A stretch of DNA of 64,000 nt from assembly GCA_045540315.1 (NCBI GenBank), contig JAZQHA010000053.1:62001-126000 (forward strand), written 5' to 3'. The stretch is from CAG-557 sp045540315. Its GTDB lineage: Bacteria; Bacillota; Clostridia; Oscillospirales; Acutalibacteraceae. Position numbers and translations under genes: made by a program. Below are positions 25,059 through 32,739 of this stretch, piece by piece (position 1 is the first letter of the stretch; each line of letters starts with the position of its first letter). The notes under the pieces are model-generated. The model saw only the letters and a list, made by a program, of their open reading frames with translations. It did not search any database and was not told the origin of the DNA.

Positions 25059-25077
25059 TTTTTGCACCTCCAAAATT

Positions 25078-25123
25078 AGTGGTAAAACACGGAACAAAAC
25101 TTAAATTTAATTGCTCCTCCCAC
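25078..25123 (-). promoter_or_regulatory. Putative ribosomal-protein leader motif before rplK
   Basis: On the minus strand GTGGGAGGA ... TTTTACCACTA repeats the motif seen before rplA. Just upstream are hairpins ACACAG/CTGTGT (25133-25147) and GTAATAG/CTATTAC (25146-25173), which overlap by two bases and may be alternatives. Confidence 0.45.
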
Positions 25124-25178
25124 GGTGGGGCCACACAGCCCCTGTGTAATAGATATGCCCAAACACCTATTACAACAA

Positions 25179-25700
25179 CTAGTCCAATAACTCCACTTGA
25201 GACAACTCAAGCTCGACGGGCGTGTATCGCCCAAACATATTAACAAGAACCTTAACGTAATTATTTTGCGTATCTAGTTCCTCAACGGTACCGACACTGT
25301 CCTCTAAAGGACCATCGATAATAACAACTTGCTCGCCAACGCTATAAGAAACTTCCACAGTATTTTTTTCTACACCGAGCCGCTTAACTTCCGCATCCGT
25401 GAGCGGAATAGGTTTCGAAGACGGGCCGACAAAGCCGGTACATCCACGTATATTGCGGACAACGTACCAAGTATCATCAGTCATCACCATTTTGATAATG
25501 ACGTAACCTGGGAAGACTTTACGTTCGACGTCACGTTTTTTATTATCTTTAATCTCAGTGACAGTCTCGGTTGGTACATACACTTCTTGAATTAAATCTC
25601 GAAGACCTCTGTTTTCGATAGTTTTTTCAAGATTCGAAGCCACTTTATTTTCATAGCCCGAATAAGTGTGTACAATGTACCATTTTGCTTCTTCTGGCAT
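25179..25700 (-). CDS. nusG: Transcription termination/antitermination protein NusG
   Basis: NusG of 173 residues from ATG 25700, with GGAGGG 5 bases upstream; an extension to 25730 is not supported. The NGN domain has AKWYIVHTYSGYENKVA, VFPGYVIIKM, NIRGCTGFVG, and the KOW domain has GEQVVIIDGPLED with VGTVEEL. It binds RNA polymerase and links it to ribosomes or pausing signals. Placed between secE and rplK as usual. Confidence 0.97.
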   Translation of the reverse strand: MPEEAKWYIVHTYSGYENKVASNLEKTIENRGLRDLIQEVYVPTETVTEIKDNKKRDVERKVFPGYVIIKMVMTDDTWYVVRNIRGCTGFVGPSSKPIPLTDAEVKRLGVEKNTVEVSYSVGEQVVIIDGPLEDSVGTVEELDTQNNYVKVLVNMFGRYTPVELELSQVELLD

Positions 25701-25719
25701 AGTTTCCCTCCGACTGACT

Positions 25720-25950
25720 TTAGTGGGCAATATTCATTATAGAACCAAGGCCTAATGTCAGAAGAAAGTCAAACGCACCTATAAAACTTGCCGCAATGAC
25801 AATCGACGACAACACGACGCCAGTATTTTTAAAGGTGGTTTTGATTGTAGGCCATACGATTTTTTTCATCTCGTACTTACAATCAGGGAAAAACTTCCCG
25901 ATTCTTTGAATGATATTGGGTTTCTTCTCAGCATTTTTCTTAGCAGCCAT
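25720..25950 (-). CDS. secE: Preprotein translocase subunit SecE
   Basis: Small SecYEG subunit of 76 residues with an amphipathic cytoplasmic segment (KYEMKKIVWPTIKTTFKNT) and one C-terminal membrane helix (VVLSSIVIAASFIGAFDFLL). The KKIVWPT motif is diagnostic. It lies between rpmG and nusG. Confidence 0.95.
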   Translation of the reverse strand: MAAKKNAEKKPNIIQRIGKFFPDCKYEMKKIVWPTIKTTFKNTGVVLSSIVIAASFIGAFDFLLTLGLGSIMNIAH

Positions 25951-25973
25951 AGTTTATACCCCTTCCGTCAAAA

Positions 25974-26123
25974 TTACTTTGTTTCTTTATGCAAAGTATG
26001 TTTTTTGCAGAACCTGCAGTACTTGTTCATTTCAAGTCTATCAGGATCATTCTTTTTGTTTTTCATTGTGTTGTAGTTACGCTGTTTGCACTCTGTGCAG
26101 GCTAATGTAATTTTTATACGCAT
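25974..26123 (-). CDS. rpmG: 50S ribosomal protein bL33
   Basis: A 49-residue protein encoded directly upstream of secE. It starts MRIKITLACTECKQRNY and ends FCKKHTLHKETK. The two C-x2-C pairs (CTEC, CRFC) form the zinc ribbon of the Cys-containing L33 type. GGAGGTG stands 5 bases before the ATG at 26123. First gene of rpmG-secE-nusG-rplK-rplA. Confidence 0.95.
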   Translation of the reverse strand: MRIKITLACTECKQRNYNTMKNKKNDPDRLEMNKYCRFCKKHTLHKETK

Positions 26124-26202
26124 GACGGCACCTCCCGGAAATCGGAAATTTTTAGCCTCCCTCTAAAGAGTACAAAAAACTAGCCCTTATAGAGGTACAT
26201 AT

Positions 26203-26232
26203 ACTATAACATAATTTTTACTTATTCGTCAA
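26203..26232 (-). promoter_or_regulatory. rpmG-secE-nusG-rplK-rplA promoter
   Basis: Minus strand: TTGACG (26232-26227), 18 bases, TATAGT (26208-26203), about 80 bases ahead of rpmG. Confidence 0.65.
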
Positions 26233-26242
26233 GCATTTTTTG

Positions 26243-27031
26243 CTAATTTTTCTGCGCGGCGTTTAAGGTATCTGAGATGAAGGTACTTTTGCGTTTAATT
26301 TTCTCAGGCTTTATCTTTTTGCCCCTCAATTTAAACGCTTCTTTCATCGCAGATTTTAGTTCATCACTAACCGCTGCACTAATTTTTTCTCGCGCAGACA
26401 CATCCTCAATAGCGTTTAGAAAAACTATTGTTATTATACTTCTTGTATCGAGGTCACCAGAGTTATATAAATTGCTAAACACCGTGCATAACTTTTTGAA
26501 TTTGTCTTTTGGAGCTCCCGTCGTTAACGTTTCCTTAATTAATGGCAGTGCCTTTTCTCTTGCAAATGTTACCCCTCGAAAGTTCTCATAAGAATTTTTT
26601 TCTTCTTGCACAGCCTCTTTTAACTCCGGAAATACACTTGCAATCCTGTTCATCAAAAACAACGGATTCGTCGTATTTTCGTCATCGGCCTTTTTCTTCT
26701 TTTTAGAAACAGCTTTTTTTCCAGCATTTCTTACAGCCCCCCCAAGTGTATCTGCAAAATCTGCTGCGATATCTTTAGCCTCTCTTTCGGTATCATTTTG
26801 AGGGTCGAACAACCACGTAGATAAAATTTTCCCACTTACTGCATTACCATTTTCAACACTACATTCCGACAGCTCAAATTTATTGTTTTCTTCATCAAAA
26901 AATACCTTGTACCCAATCGAGTCTTTTGCAAATAAAATGGTACCTTCTTTACTGCTAAGCCTAGTAAAACCTCTTTTAATTAGCACTTCACTCAGCTTTT
27001 CTTCTATAATTTTGAACGCTTTGTTTATCAT
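26243..27031 (-). CDS. Conserved hypothetical protein, helical with a Lys-rich linker
   Basis: I do not recognise a named family. The protein has 262 residues from ATG 27031 (MINKAFKIIEEKLSE), where GGAG in TGGAGTGG gives a fair ribosome-binding site; ATG 27046 is also open. The first 85 residues look like a small alpha/beta domain, then come a basic linker (KKAVSKKKKK at about 110) and a mainly helical C-terminal half (LMNRIASVFPELKEAV onward) ending in basic residues (KIKPEKIKRKS). No signal peptide or membrane segment. It is separate from the GGGtGRT gene upstream by about 85 bases. Confidence 0.65.
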   Translation of the reverse strand: MINKAFKIIEEKLSEVLIKRGFTRLSSKEGTILFAKDSIGYKVFFDEENNKFELSECSVENGNAVSGKILSTWLFDPQNDTEREAKDIAADFADTLGGAVRNAGKKAVSKKKKKADDENTTNPLFLMNRIASVFPELKEAVQEEKNSYENFRGVTFAREKALPLIKETLTTGAPKDKFKKLCTVFSNLYNSGDLDTRSIITIVFLNAIEDVSAREKISAAVSDELKSAMKEAFKLRGKKIKPEKIKRKSTFISDTLNAAQKN

Positions 27032-27117
27032 GAATTTCCACTCCATTGTGTTTTTAAATTTATTTTAACATATTTTGCTAGCAAGTACCAAAAAAGTTTA
27101 CGTGTATACGCTTGCCA

Positions 27118-28128
27118 TTATTTACTTAGTGCCTCAAAAACAGCCACGGCGCAGGCAACTGTCGCACCAACCATTGGATTGTTACCCATGCCAATAAGGC
27201 CCATCATCTCAACATGCGCCGGCACAGAGGATGAACCTGCAAATTGAGCATCGCTGTGCATTCTTCCCATGGAATCCGTTAGACCATAGGAGGCAGGACC
27301 TGCCGCCATATTGTCCGGATGTAACGTACGACCAGTTCCACCGCCAGAGGCCACAGAGAAATATTTTTTGCCATTTTCTAGCGCCCATTTTTTATACGTG
27401 CCAGCAACAAGATGCTGAAAACGTGTTGGGTTAGTTGAATTTCCTGTAATGGAAATATCTACGCCCTCGTGCTGCAAAATAGCAACACCTTCTCGAACGT
27501 CATCAGCACCAAAACAACGCACCTTCGCTCTATCGCCAGATGAAAATGCCTTCTCTTGAACAATCGTCAAAGCACCCGAAAAATAGTCAAAGGCAGTCTG
27601 CACGTATGTAAAACCATTAATGCGAGAAATTATGTATGCTGCATCTTTACCCAAACCATTTAGAATAACCCTTAATGGTTGCTTACGAGCCTTGTTGGCG
27701 GTTTTAGCTATACCAATTGCTCCCTCGGCTGCCGCAAAAGACTCGTGACCCGCTAAAAAGGCAAAACATTTCGTATCTTCGCTCAGCAACATTGCCCCTA
27801 AATTGCCGTGACCTATACCCACGTTGCGTTGCTCTGCCACAGAACCTGGTATACAAAAAGCCTCTAGCCCAACACCAATGAGTCGAGCAGCATCAGAAGC
27901 CGTTTTCGCACCACTCTTTATGGCAATTGCACACCCTAACGTGTACGCCCAACAAGCATTCTCAAATGCAATTGGCTGTACTTTTCGTACAATGGAAAAC
28001 GCGTTCACACCAGCGTCTTTACATATATTTCTCGTCTCTTCCAGAGAAGTTAAATCATATTTCTGCAAACAAGCAGAGACTTTTTCCATCCGACGCTCTT
28101 TGCCTTCGAAATTTATAAAATTACTCAT
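27118..28128 (-). CDS. GGGtGRT protein
   Basis: Protein of 336 residues of the family named for its GGGtGRT motif, seen here in ASGGGTGRTLHPDNM. Other Gly-rich stretches are GIGHGNLGAMLL, FLAGHESFAAAEGAIGI, SITGNSTNPTRFQHL and GLIGMGNNPMVGATVA. The function is not established; in Clostridia it is habitually paired with a NifU/IscU-like scaffold protein, as here, 12 bases upstream. It may act in iron-sulfur or metal cofactor handling, by association only. ATG start at 28128. Confidence 0.85.
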   Translation of the reverse strand: MSNFINFEGKERRMEKVSACLQKYDLTSLEETRNICKDAGVNAFSIVRKVQPIAFENACWAYTLGCAIAIKSGAKTASDAARLIGVGLEAFCIPGSVAEQRNVGIGHGNLGAMLLSEDTKCFAFLAGHESFAAAEGAIGIAKTANKARKQPLRVILNGLGKDAAYIISRINGFTYVQTAFDYFSGALTIVQEKAFSSGDRAKVRCFGADDVREGVAILQHEGVDISITGNSTNPTRFQHLVAGTYKKWALENGKKYFSVASGGGTGRTLHPDNMAAGPASYGLTDSMGRMHSDAQFAGSSSVPAHVEMMGLIGMGNNPMVGATVACAVAVFEALSK

Positions 28129-28140
28129 CCTCGCACCCCT

Positions 28141-28833
28141 TTATTCATTTCTTGGGTCAATATACTTAACAGCTTCATCGTACTGTCCGTATGTTCCAAT
28201 GTTTTTTTCAAAGGCTTCATTCGGTGCAATACCCTTACGAATATTTTCTAACATTTTGCCAAGCCTTACAAACTTATATCCACAAACTTCATCATCAGCA
28301 TTTAGCCCTATCGACAATATGTATCCTTCTGCCATCTCTAAGTATCGTACTCCCGTGCGACAAGTGCTATACATAGTTCCAACTTGCGAACGAAGTCCTT
28401 TTCCTAGGTCTTCCAAACCCGCTCCTATCGGCAAACCACCCTCAGAAAAAGCCGTTTGTGTTCGACCATATGCCAGTTGTTTAAAAATTTCTCGCATAGC
28501 CACATTTATAGCATCACAAACTAAATCAGTATTTAGAGCCTCTAAGATGGTCTTACCTGGTAAAATTTCAGCTGCCATAGCCGCTGAGTGCGTCATTCCG
28601 GAACAACCGAGTGTTTCAACGAGAGCTTCCTCGATAATGCCTTTTTTCACGTTGAGCGTTAACTTACATGCGCCTTGTTGCGGCGCACACCAGCCTATTC
28701 CGTGCGACAAACCAGAAATATCACTTATCTGGTACGCTTTTATCCATTTCCCCTCCTCGGGAATCGGTGCCGGTCCATGATTTGGGCCTTGCTTTACTTG
28801 GCACATATTTTTGATTTCATCGGTATAATTCAC
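28141..28833 (-). CDS. NifU/IscU-like iron-sulfur scaffold-related protein
   Basis: Protein of about 230 residues with a NifU-N/IscU-like core. Cysteine motifs are GWCAPQQGACK, ETLGCSGMTHSAAMAAEIL, MYSTCRTG and DEVCGYKF. The region around GCSGMT corresponds to the scaffold's cluster-binding Cys. The GTG at 28833 follows AGGGGGA; an upstream ATG at 28875 lacks a ribosome-binding site. It is the first gene of the pair with the GGGtGRT protein. No cysteine desulfurase gene is adjacent, so the sulfur source is unknown. Confidence 0.75.
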   Translation of the reverse strand: MNYTDEIKNMCQVKQGPNHGPAPIPEEGKWIKAYQISDISGLSHGIGWCAPQQGACKLTLNVKKGIIEEALVETLGCSGMTHSAAMAAEILPGKTILEALNTDLVCDAINVAMREIFKQLAYGRTQTAFSEGGLPIGAGLEDLGKGLRSQVGTMYSTCRTGVRYLEMAEGYILSIGLNADDEVCGYKFVRLGKMLENIRKGIAPNEAFEKNIGTYGQYDEAVKYIDPRNE

Positions 28834-28929
28834 GGGTAAGTTCCCCCTTCGTCGGTTTAAAATATTGCTTCTCAAATTATAAAAGTATTCCTAAGATTAT
28901 ACAAGGCTTAGGCTCCGCTTAATAACATG

Positions 28930-29670
28930 TTATTTTTGCTCTCCTTCTTTTTTAATCATCTCATACAGACACCCTAGCGCATCAGATAACGTTCCCACTT
29001 TATCAATAACACCTTCATCGACGGCCTCTTTCCCCTCTAAAACCGTACCGATATCCATATCAAGTTCGCTAGTATTCATGGCAAGTTCTAAAAAATGTTC
29101 CGGTGAAATATTTGAGTTATCCGAAACAAATTGTTTAATTCTGTTTTGCATTCGCTTTAGGTACTCAAAAGCCTGGTGTGTACCAAGTGTTGTGCCGCTT
29201 GTTCGCACGGGATGAACCATCATTGAAGCCGACTTTGCTATAAAAGTTTTCTTGGCCGAGACTGCCAACGGTACACCGATGGAATGCCCACCACCTATAA
29301 CCATCGAAACAGTTGGCTTTTTCATTCCAGCAACTAACTCTGCAAGTGACAGCCCTGCCTCAATGTCGCCACCAACAGTATTAAGTAAAATTAGTAACCC
29401 ATCTATTGAGGGGCTCTCCTCTATGGCGACCAGCTGAGGTATTACTTTTTCGTATTTCGTAGTTTTTACAGAATCTTCAGCATAGTTGTGACCTTCAATC
29501 TCACCTACAATCGTTAAACAATAAATCGTATACTCTCCGTTTGTTACAACAACTGCGCCAGTCTCATTAATCTGCTCAATTTGAATTTTACTAGCAGGAT
29601 TAGCTTCACTAATATTCTCATCTACCGTCTCATCCGAGTTGTTTGCTGTCAAGTCTTTATTTTTTTGCAT
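28930..29670 (-). CDS. tepA: ClpP-family serine protease, TepA type
   Basis: ClpP-fold protein of 246 residues resembling Bacillus TepA (YmfB), linked to protein translocation and spore stability. The catalytic region shows VGGDIEAGLSLAELV, the Ser in GGGHSIGVPLAVSA, and SASMMVHPVRTSGTTLG with the His. The N-terminal 40 residues are variable and acidic. The ATG at 29670 follows GGAGGTGGCTTTTTT; that ribosome-binding site lies in the 3' arm of a hairpin. An upstream ATG (29721) is unsupported. Confidence 0.85.
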   Translation of the reverse strand: MQKNKDLTANNSDETVDENISEANPASKIQIEQINETGAVVVTNGEYTIYCLTIVGEIEGHNYAEDSVKTTKYEKVIPQLVAIEESPSIDGLLILLNTVGGDIEAGLSLAELVAGMKKPTVSMVIGGGHSIGVPLAVSAKKTFIAKSASMMVHPVRTSGTTLGTHQAFEYLKRMQNRIKQFVSDNSNISPEHFLELAMNTSELDMDIGTVLEGKEAVDEGVIDKVGTLSDALGCLYEMIKKEGEQK

Positions 29671-29709
29671 AAAAAAGCCACCTCCACAAATATTCTTTGC
29701 AAAAGTGAC
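29671..29709 (-). promoter_or_regulatory. Terminator-like hairpin holding the tepA ribosome-binding site
   Basis: On the minus strand GTCACTT pairs imperfectly with AGGTGGC, followed by six T and then the tepA ATG. The GGAGG is inside the 3' arm, so folding would hide it. The 39 bases match the tkt terminator at 29930-29968 at 32 positions. Confidence 0.5.
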
Positions 29710-29792
29710 CTCACCATTCATTAGTTACTCTTTTTTTACACTAAGCTAGCTCGGGCTTTTCGCCAACATATTTTCTTCGGTCCTCCGTTCCG

Positions 29793-29893
29793 GCCGCGAG
29801 GCCAACGAAAATAAATTTTTATTTTCGTTGTGGCCCCAGGCTTACGCCGGGGACTGGCCGAAAGCCCCGTTGGGGCTTTCGGCGCCTCGCGGC
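29793..29893 (+). repeat. Cloverleaf repeat, copy 5
   Basis: Outer stem GCCGCGAGGC (29793-29802) with GCCTCGCGGC (29884-29893). Arm 1 29804-29829 (AACGAAAATAAA/TTTATTTTCGTT), arm 2 29833-29854 (CCCC/GGGG and GGC/GCC with one bulged A), arm 3 29857-29883 (GCCGAAAGCCCC/GGGGCTTTCGGC). It lies between the tkt terminator and its copy before tepA. TTTTCGC/GCGAAAA outside may extend the stem. Confidence 0.9.
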
Positions 29894-29929
29894 GCGGCTA
29901 CGGCGAGCGAAAATAATTTTTTCTTATAC

Positions 29930-29968
29930 AAAAAAGCCACCTTCACAAGACTTAATTGCAAAAGTGGC
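29930..29968 (-). terminator. Terminator of the transketolase pair
   Basis: Minus strand: GCCACTT pairs with AGGTGGC, followed by six T (29935-29930), 11 bases after the tkt stop. Confidence 0.75.
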
Positions 29969-29979
29969 CATAGCCCTGG

Positions 29980-30915
29980 TTATTTATTCTTTTTTATCGC
30001 TAAAACCTCTAAGGCTTTTTCAACAATATCTTCAGCACGCATGTTATACTGCTCTTTTAGGTATGGCATTTTACCTACCTGACCAAATTTGTCATCTACG
30101 CCGATAGCCCTAAGCGGTACTGGATGTTCTTCCATCAAAACCTCACACACCGCAGACTTAAGACCTCCAATTAAGTTGTGGTTCTCCACAGTTAAAACAG
30201 CGCCAGTCTTTTTAGCTGAAGCAACAACAGCACCTCTGTCAATCGGTTTTATCGTGTGAATATTTATAATTTCCGCATCAATTCCACGCGACTCTAACGC
30301 CTTATTCGCCTCTAGGGTTTCACTTACCATGATACCCGAGCAGAATATACTCAAATCTTTTCCATCTTTAATCTTAGCTGCCTTAAAAAGTTCAAATTCA
30401 TGGTTCTCATCAAAAATGTCCGGAGTTACCTTTCTGAAAGTCCTAATGTAAACTACGCCATTATAATTTACGATTTGCGGCAAAGCTTTTTTTAGCTGAG
30501 TGTTATCAACCGGCTCAAAAATGACAACCTCCGGGATACTTCTAAGCACGCCGATGTCTTCCATACTCATGTGAGTGCCGCCATTAAATTCTGCACTGAT
30601 GCCGGGGTCCGTCCCAATAATTTTGACATTTTGCTTTGCGTAAGCACACGAAATCGCAATTTGGTCACAAATTCTACGTGTTGCAAATGGCGTAAAAGTC
30701 GAGATAAAAGGAATCATCCCGTAACTGCTCATGCCTGCCGCTACGCATGCCATATTTTGCTCTGCTATACCTATATCCATAGCTCTGTCGGGGAATTTAT
30801 TTTTTAAACTTGCAAGACCATTTGGTTTAGATAAATCTGAATCAATTAGTACTATGTTTTCGTTCTCGGCCATTAATTTTTCTAGCTCTGCTGCTAAAAC
30901 TTGACGCATTTCCAT
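29980..30915 (-). CDS. Transketolase, C-terminal subunit
   Basis: C-terminal half of a split transketolase, 311 residues, carrying the pyrimidine-binding domain (DIGIAEQNMACVAAGMSSYG, with the Glu that activates thiamine) and the C-terminal domain (GGLKSAVCEVLMEEHPVPL). It shares one base with the N-terminal subunit gene (TAATG-type junction). Transketolase moves two-carbon units in the non-oxidative pentose phosphate route. The split form is normal in Clostridia and archaea, not a frameshift. A terminator follows. Confidence 0.93.
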   Translation of the reverse strand: MEMRQVLAAELEKLMAENENIVLIDSDLSKPNGLASLKNKFPDRAMDIGIAEQNMACVAAGMSSYGMIPFISTFTPFATRRICDQIAISCAYAKQNVKIIGTDPGISAEFNGGTHMSMEDIGVLRSIPEVVIFEPVDNTQLKKALPQIVNYNGVVYIRTFRKVTPDIFDENHEFELFKAAKIKDGKDLSIFCSGIMVSETLEANKALESRGIDAEIINIHTIKPIDRGAVVASAKKTGAVLTVENHNLIGGLKSAVCEVLMEEHPVPLRAIGVDDKFGQVGKMPYLKEQYNMRAEDIVEKALEVLAIKKNK

Positions 30916-31727
30916 TATACATTACCCTCCAATTCTGCCAGCCCTTGAGACATCATTTCTGCTGTAATCTGCATACTATGGTTGCCAGTTCCAGCATTTT
31001 CGGCAAAGGAAAGTCCTTTACCTTTTACTGTATTTAAGATTATCATTGAGGGTTTGTCGGCACGTTTTGCAGAAGTAATAGCGGCATCAATTTCATCGCA
31101 GTCATGGCCATCTTTTACCACAATAACATTCCATCCGAAAGAGCTCCATTTTTCATCGAGTGGTGCTATATCACAAATTTCGCTAAGAGGTCCATCCAGT
31201 TGCAATTTGTTGTAGTCCGTAAAGGCGATTACATTGCTAAGCTTATGTTGAGCTGTAAACATCGCCGCTTCCCAAATTTGTCCCTCTTGAGTTTCACCGT
31301 CACCAATGACTGTATAAATTGTTGCTCCGTCTTTTTTTATCTTAGAAGCCTTGGCAATGCCCATCGCACAAGAGAAACCTTGACCCAATGAGCCCGTTGT
31401 CATATCAACTCCGGGAGTTTTATTCATGTCGCAGTGGCTTGGCAAGTTTGTTCCTGGTTGGTTCAAAGTCAAAAGCCACTCCTCGTCGAAGTAACCCTTA
31501 CTACACAACATAGAATATACCGCCGGCCCACTATGCCCCTTTGACACAATAAGTCTATCACGGCCCGGCATTTGAGGATTTTTCGGGTCAATGTTCATAT
31601 GGTTTTCATAAAGGACAACCAAAAGTTCCACCATAGACAATGAGCCACCTATATGTCCAACACCCAGCGTACCGATAGTTTTTAATATAAGTTTTCTAAT
31701 CTCACGGCATTTGCTACTCAAGTTCAT
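30915..31727 (-). CDS. Transketolase, N-terminal subunit
   Basis: N-terminal half of the split enzyme, 270 residues, with the thiamine diphosphate-binding motif IGDGETQEGQIWEAAMF and later FTDYNKLQLDG. Other markers are GHIGGSLSMVELLVVLY, VSKGHSGPAVYSML and TTGSLGQGFSCAMGIA. GCGGAGGAAAC precedes the ATG at 31727, and a good promoter lies about 40 bases upstream. It forms an operon with the C-terminal subunit. Confidence 0.93.
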   Translation of the reverse strand: MNLSSKCREIRKLILKTIGTLGVGHIGGSLSMVELLVVLYENHMNIDPKNPQMPGRDRLIVSKGHSGPAVYSMLCSKGYFDEEWLLTLNQPGTNLPSHCDMNKTPGVDMTTGSLGQGFSCAMGIAKASKIKKDGATIYTVIGDGETQEGQIWEAAMFTAQHKLSNVIAFTDYNKLQLDGPLSEICDIAPLDEKWSSFGWNVIVVKDGHDCDEIDAAITSAKRADKPSMIILNTVKGKGLSFAENAGTGNHSMQITAEMMSQGLAELEGNV

Positions 31728-31766
31728 TAAAGTTTCCTCCGCAAAAAATGTGATTAAGTTTGTTCA

Positions 31767-31795
31767 ATTATATAATTTTTCTGCATTTCATGCAA
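31767..31795 (-). promoter_or_regulatory. Transketolase promoter
   Basis: Minus strand: TTGCAT (31795-31790), 17 bases, TATAAT (31772-31767), about 40 bases before the ATG. Confidence 0.7.
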
Positions 31796-31836
31796 CGTTC
31801 GATTTTGTTGGAATAAACTTTAAATGTATTGCCCAA

Positions 31837-31939
31837 ATAGCATAGATGAGATAAATTATCTATAATGATTGCAGTACAACCAATAACAAGGCAAAATGCT
31901 TATATAGACCTTCAGTCTTTATGAAACTTTGACAATGCC
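31837..31939 (+). repeat. Degenerate direct repeat, left copy
   Basis: Shares its first 31 bases with 32544-32574 at 26 positions, including the inverted pair ATAGAT...ATCTAT, and continues with patchy similarity through ATGAAACTTTGACAATGCC. The two copies flank the double-glycine peptide gene at 32200. Confidence 0.6.
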
Positions 31940-32117
31940 TTTAATAATTACCATTTTTACTAAATCTCATTGGTGCGAGCGCACTCTTTAAAGTACAGAG
32001 GTTAATGTAGGCTAAACTAACTAACAAATTCTTAATTGCGTTTTTATGAACTTAGGTATAAAAAATTTCATTAACATTTTAAGCAATCTGATGATTTTAT
32101 TTTTTTTTACAAAAACC

Positions 32118-32172
32118 TTGACAAAGCCGCCTAAAAAACGTATAATATACACTGTAAGTAAATTAACTTACA
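32118..32172 (+). promoter_or_regulatory. Consensus promoter and palindrome of the 32200 peptide gene
   Basis: TTGACA (32118-32123), exactly 17 bases, TATAAT (32141-32146). At the expected transcription start is TGTAAGTAAATTAACTTACA (32153-32172), a palindrome with 7-base arms, a likely operator. Confidence 0.85.
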
Positions 32173-32199
32173 AATTAGCAAAGAAAGGAGGTTTTTATC

Positions 32200-32457
32200 A
32201 TGGCGAAAAAACAAGAAAAGAATGCAAAAAACGTAACGGAATATGTAGATCAAGTTTCTGGCGGTACCACGTATGATGTGTTTGGTGCTGCAAAAAGAGC
32301 ACAACAAAGAAGGGAAGGCAAGCTAACCCCTGATGTTGGAACTTGGGTCTCATATGGAACTGCTCAACCTGGATATACAGATTCAACCAGACCAGATGAC
32401 CACCAAATATACTATCCAGGTAGAGAGAACAGCGATTTTGGGAATGTTAGAGGTTAG
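32200..32457 (+). CDS. Double-glycine leader peptide, Gly/Tyr/Asp-rich
   Basis: Small protein of 85 residues. The N-terminus MAKKQEKNAKNVTEYVDQ is followed by VSGG, with V at -4 and V at -7 from the GG, which fits a double-glycine leader though the -12/-11 LS is absent. The part after GG is hydrophilic (YGTAQPGYTDSTRPDD), with no cysteine and no membrane segment. AAAGGAGG precedes the ATG. The perfect promoter suggests strong expression. It ends at its own terminator, so it is a single-gene unit. It might instead be a cytoplasmic small protein; no homologue is recognised. Confidence 0.65.
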   Translation: MAKKQEKNAKNVTEYVDQVSGGTTYDVFGAAKRAQQRREGKLTPDVGTWVSYGTAQPGYTDSTRPDDHQIYYPGRENSDFGNVRG

Positions 32458-32485
32458 CACAAACTAAATAACATAAAACACTATA

Positions 32486-32524
32486 AAAACCAGCTGCAGC
32501 TAATTAGCTGTACCTGGTTTTTTA
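32486..32524 (+). terminator. Terminator of the 32200 peptide gene
   Basis: AAAACCAG pairs with CTGGTTTT, with CAGCT/AGCTG inside the loop, followed by a T-run. Confidence 0.8.
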
Positions 32525-32543
32525 GTTTGACTTTGCAAAAAAA

Positions 32544-32645
32544 ATGGCATAGATATGATAATTTATCTATAACAGTCAACAAACTATCAGCAACAAGTTG
32601 AGATATTCATATAAATCTCAAACCCTATGAAGCTTTAGCAATACC
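32544..32645 (+). repeat. Degenerate direct repeat, right copy
   Basis: Partner of 31837-31939 (26 of the first 31 bases the same, then looser similarity ending TATGAAGCTTTAGCAATACC). It lies between the peptide terminator and the M16 gene. Confidence 0.6.
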
Positions 32646-32739
32646 ACGACTTTAAACACTATGTAGATAAAATAACATGCTTTATGGTATAATAAATTTA
32701 TTCTTTTTAGCTTGTAAATATATTACAGGAGGGTCAGGC

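Larger units (their letters stand above)
31728..32199. other. Intergenic stretch between tkt and the 32200 peptide gene
   Basis: No gene is visible in these 472 bases. They hold the minus-strand tkt promoter (31767-31795), one copy of a roughly 100-base degenerate repeat (31837-31939), a small GC palindrome GTGCGAGCGCAC (about 31975) and the plus-strand promoter and operator of the peptide gene (32118-32172). Confidence 0.7.

Noticed and set aside
29980..31727. Transketolase broken by a frameshift
   Set aside because: Two complete subunits with proper starts are the normal split form in Clostridia.
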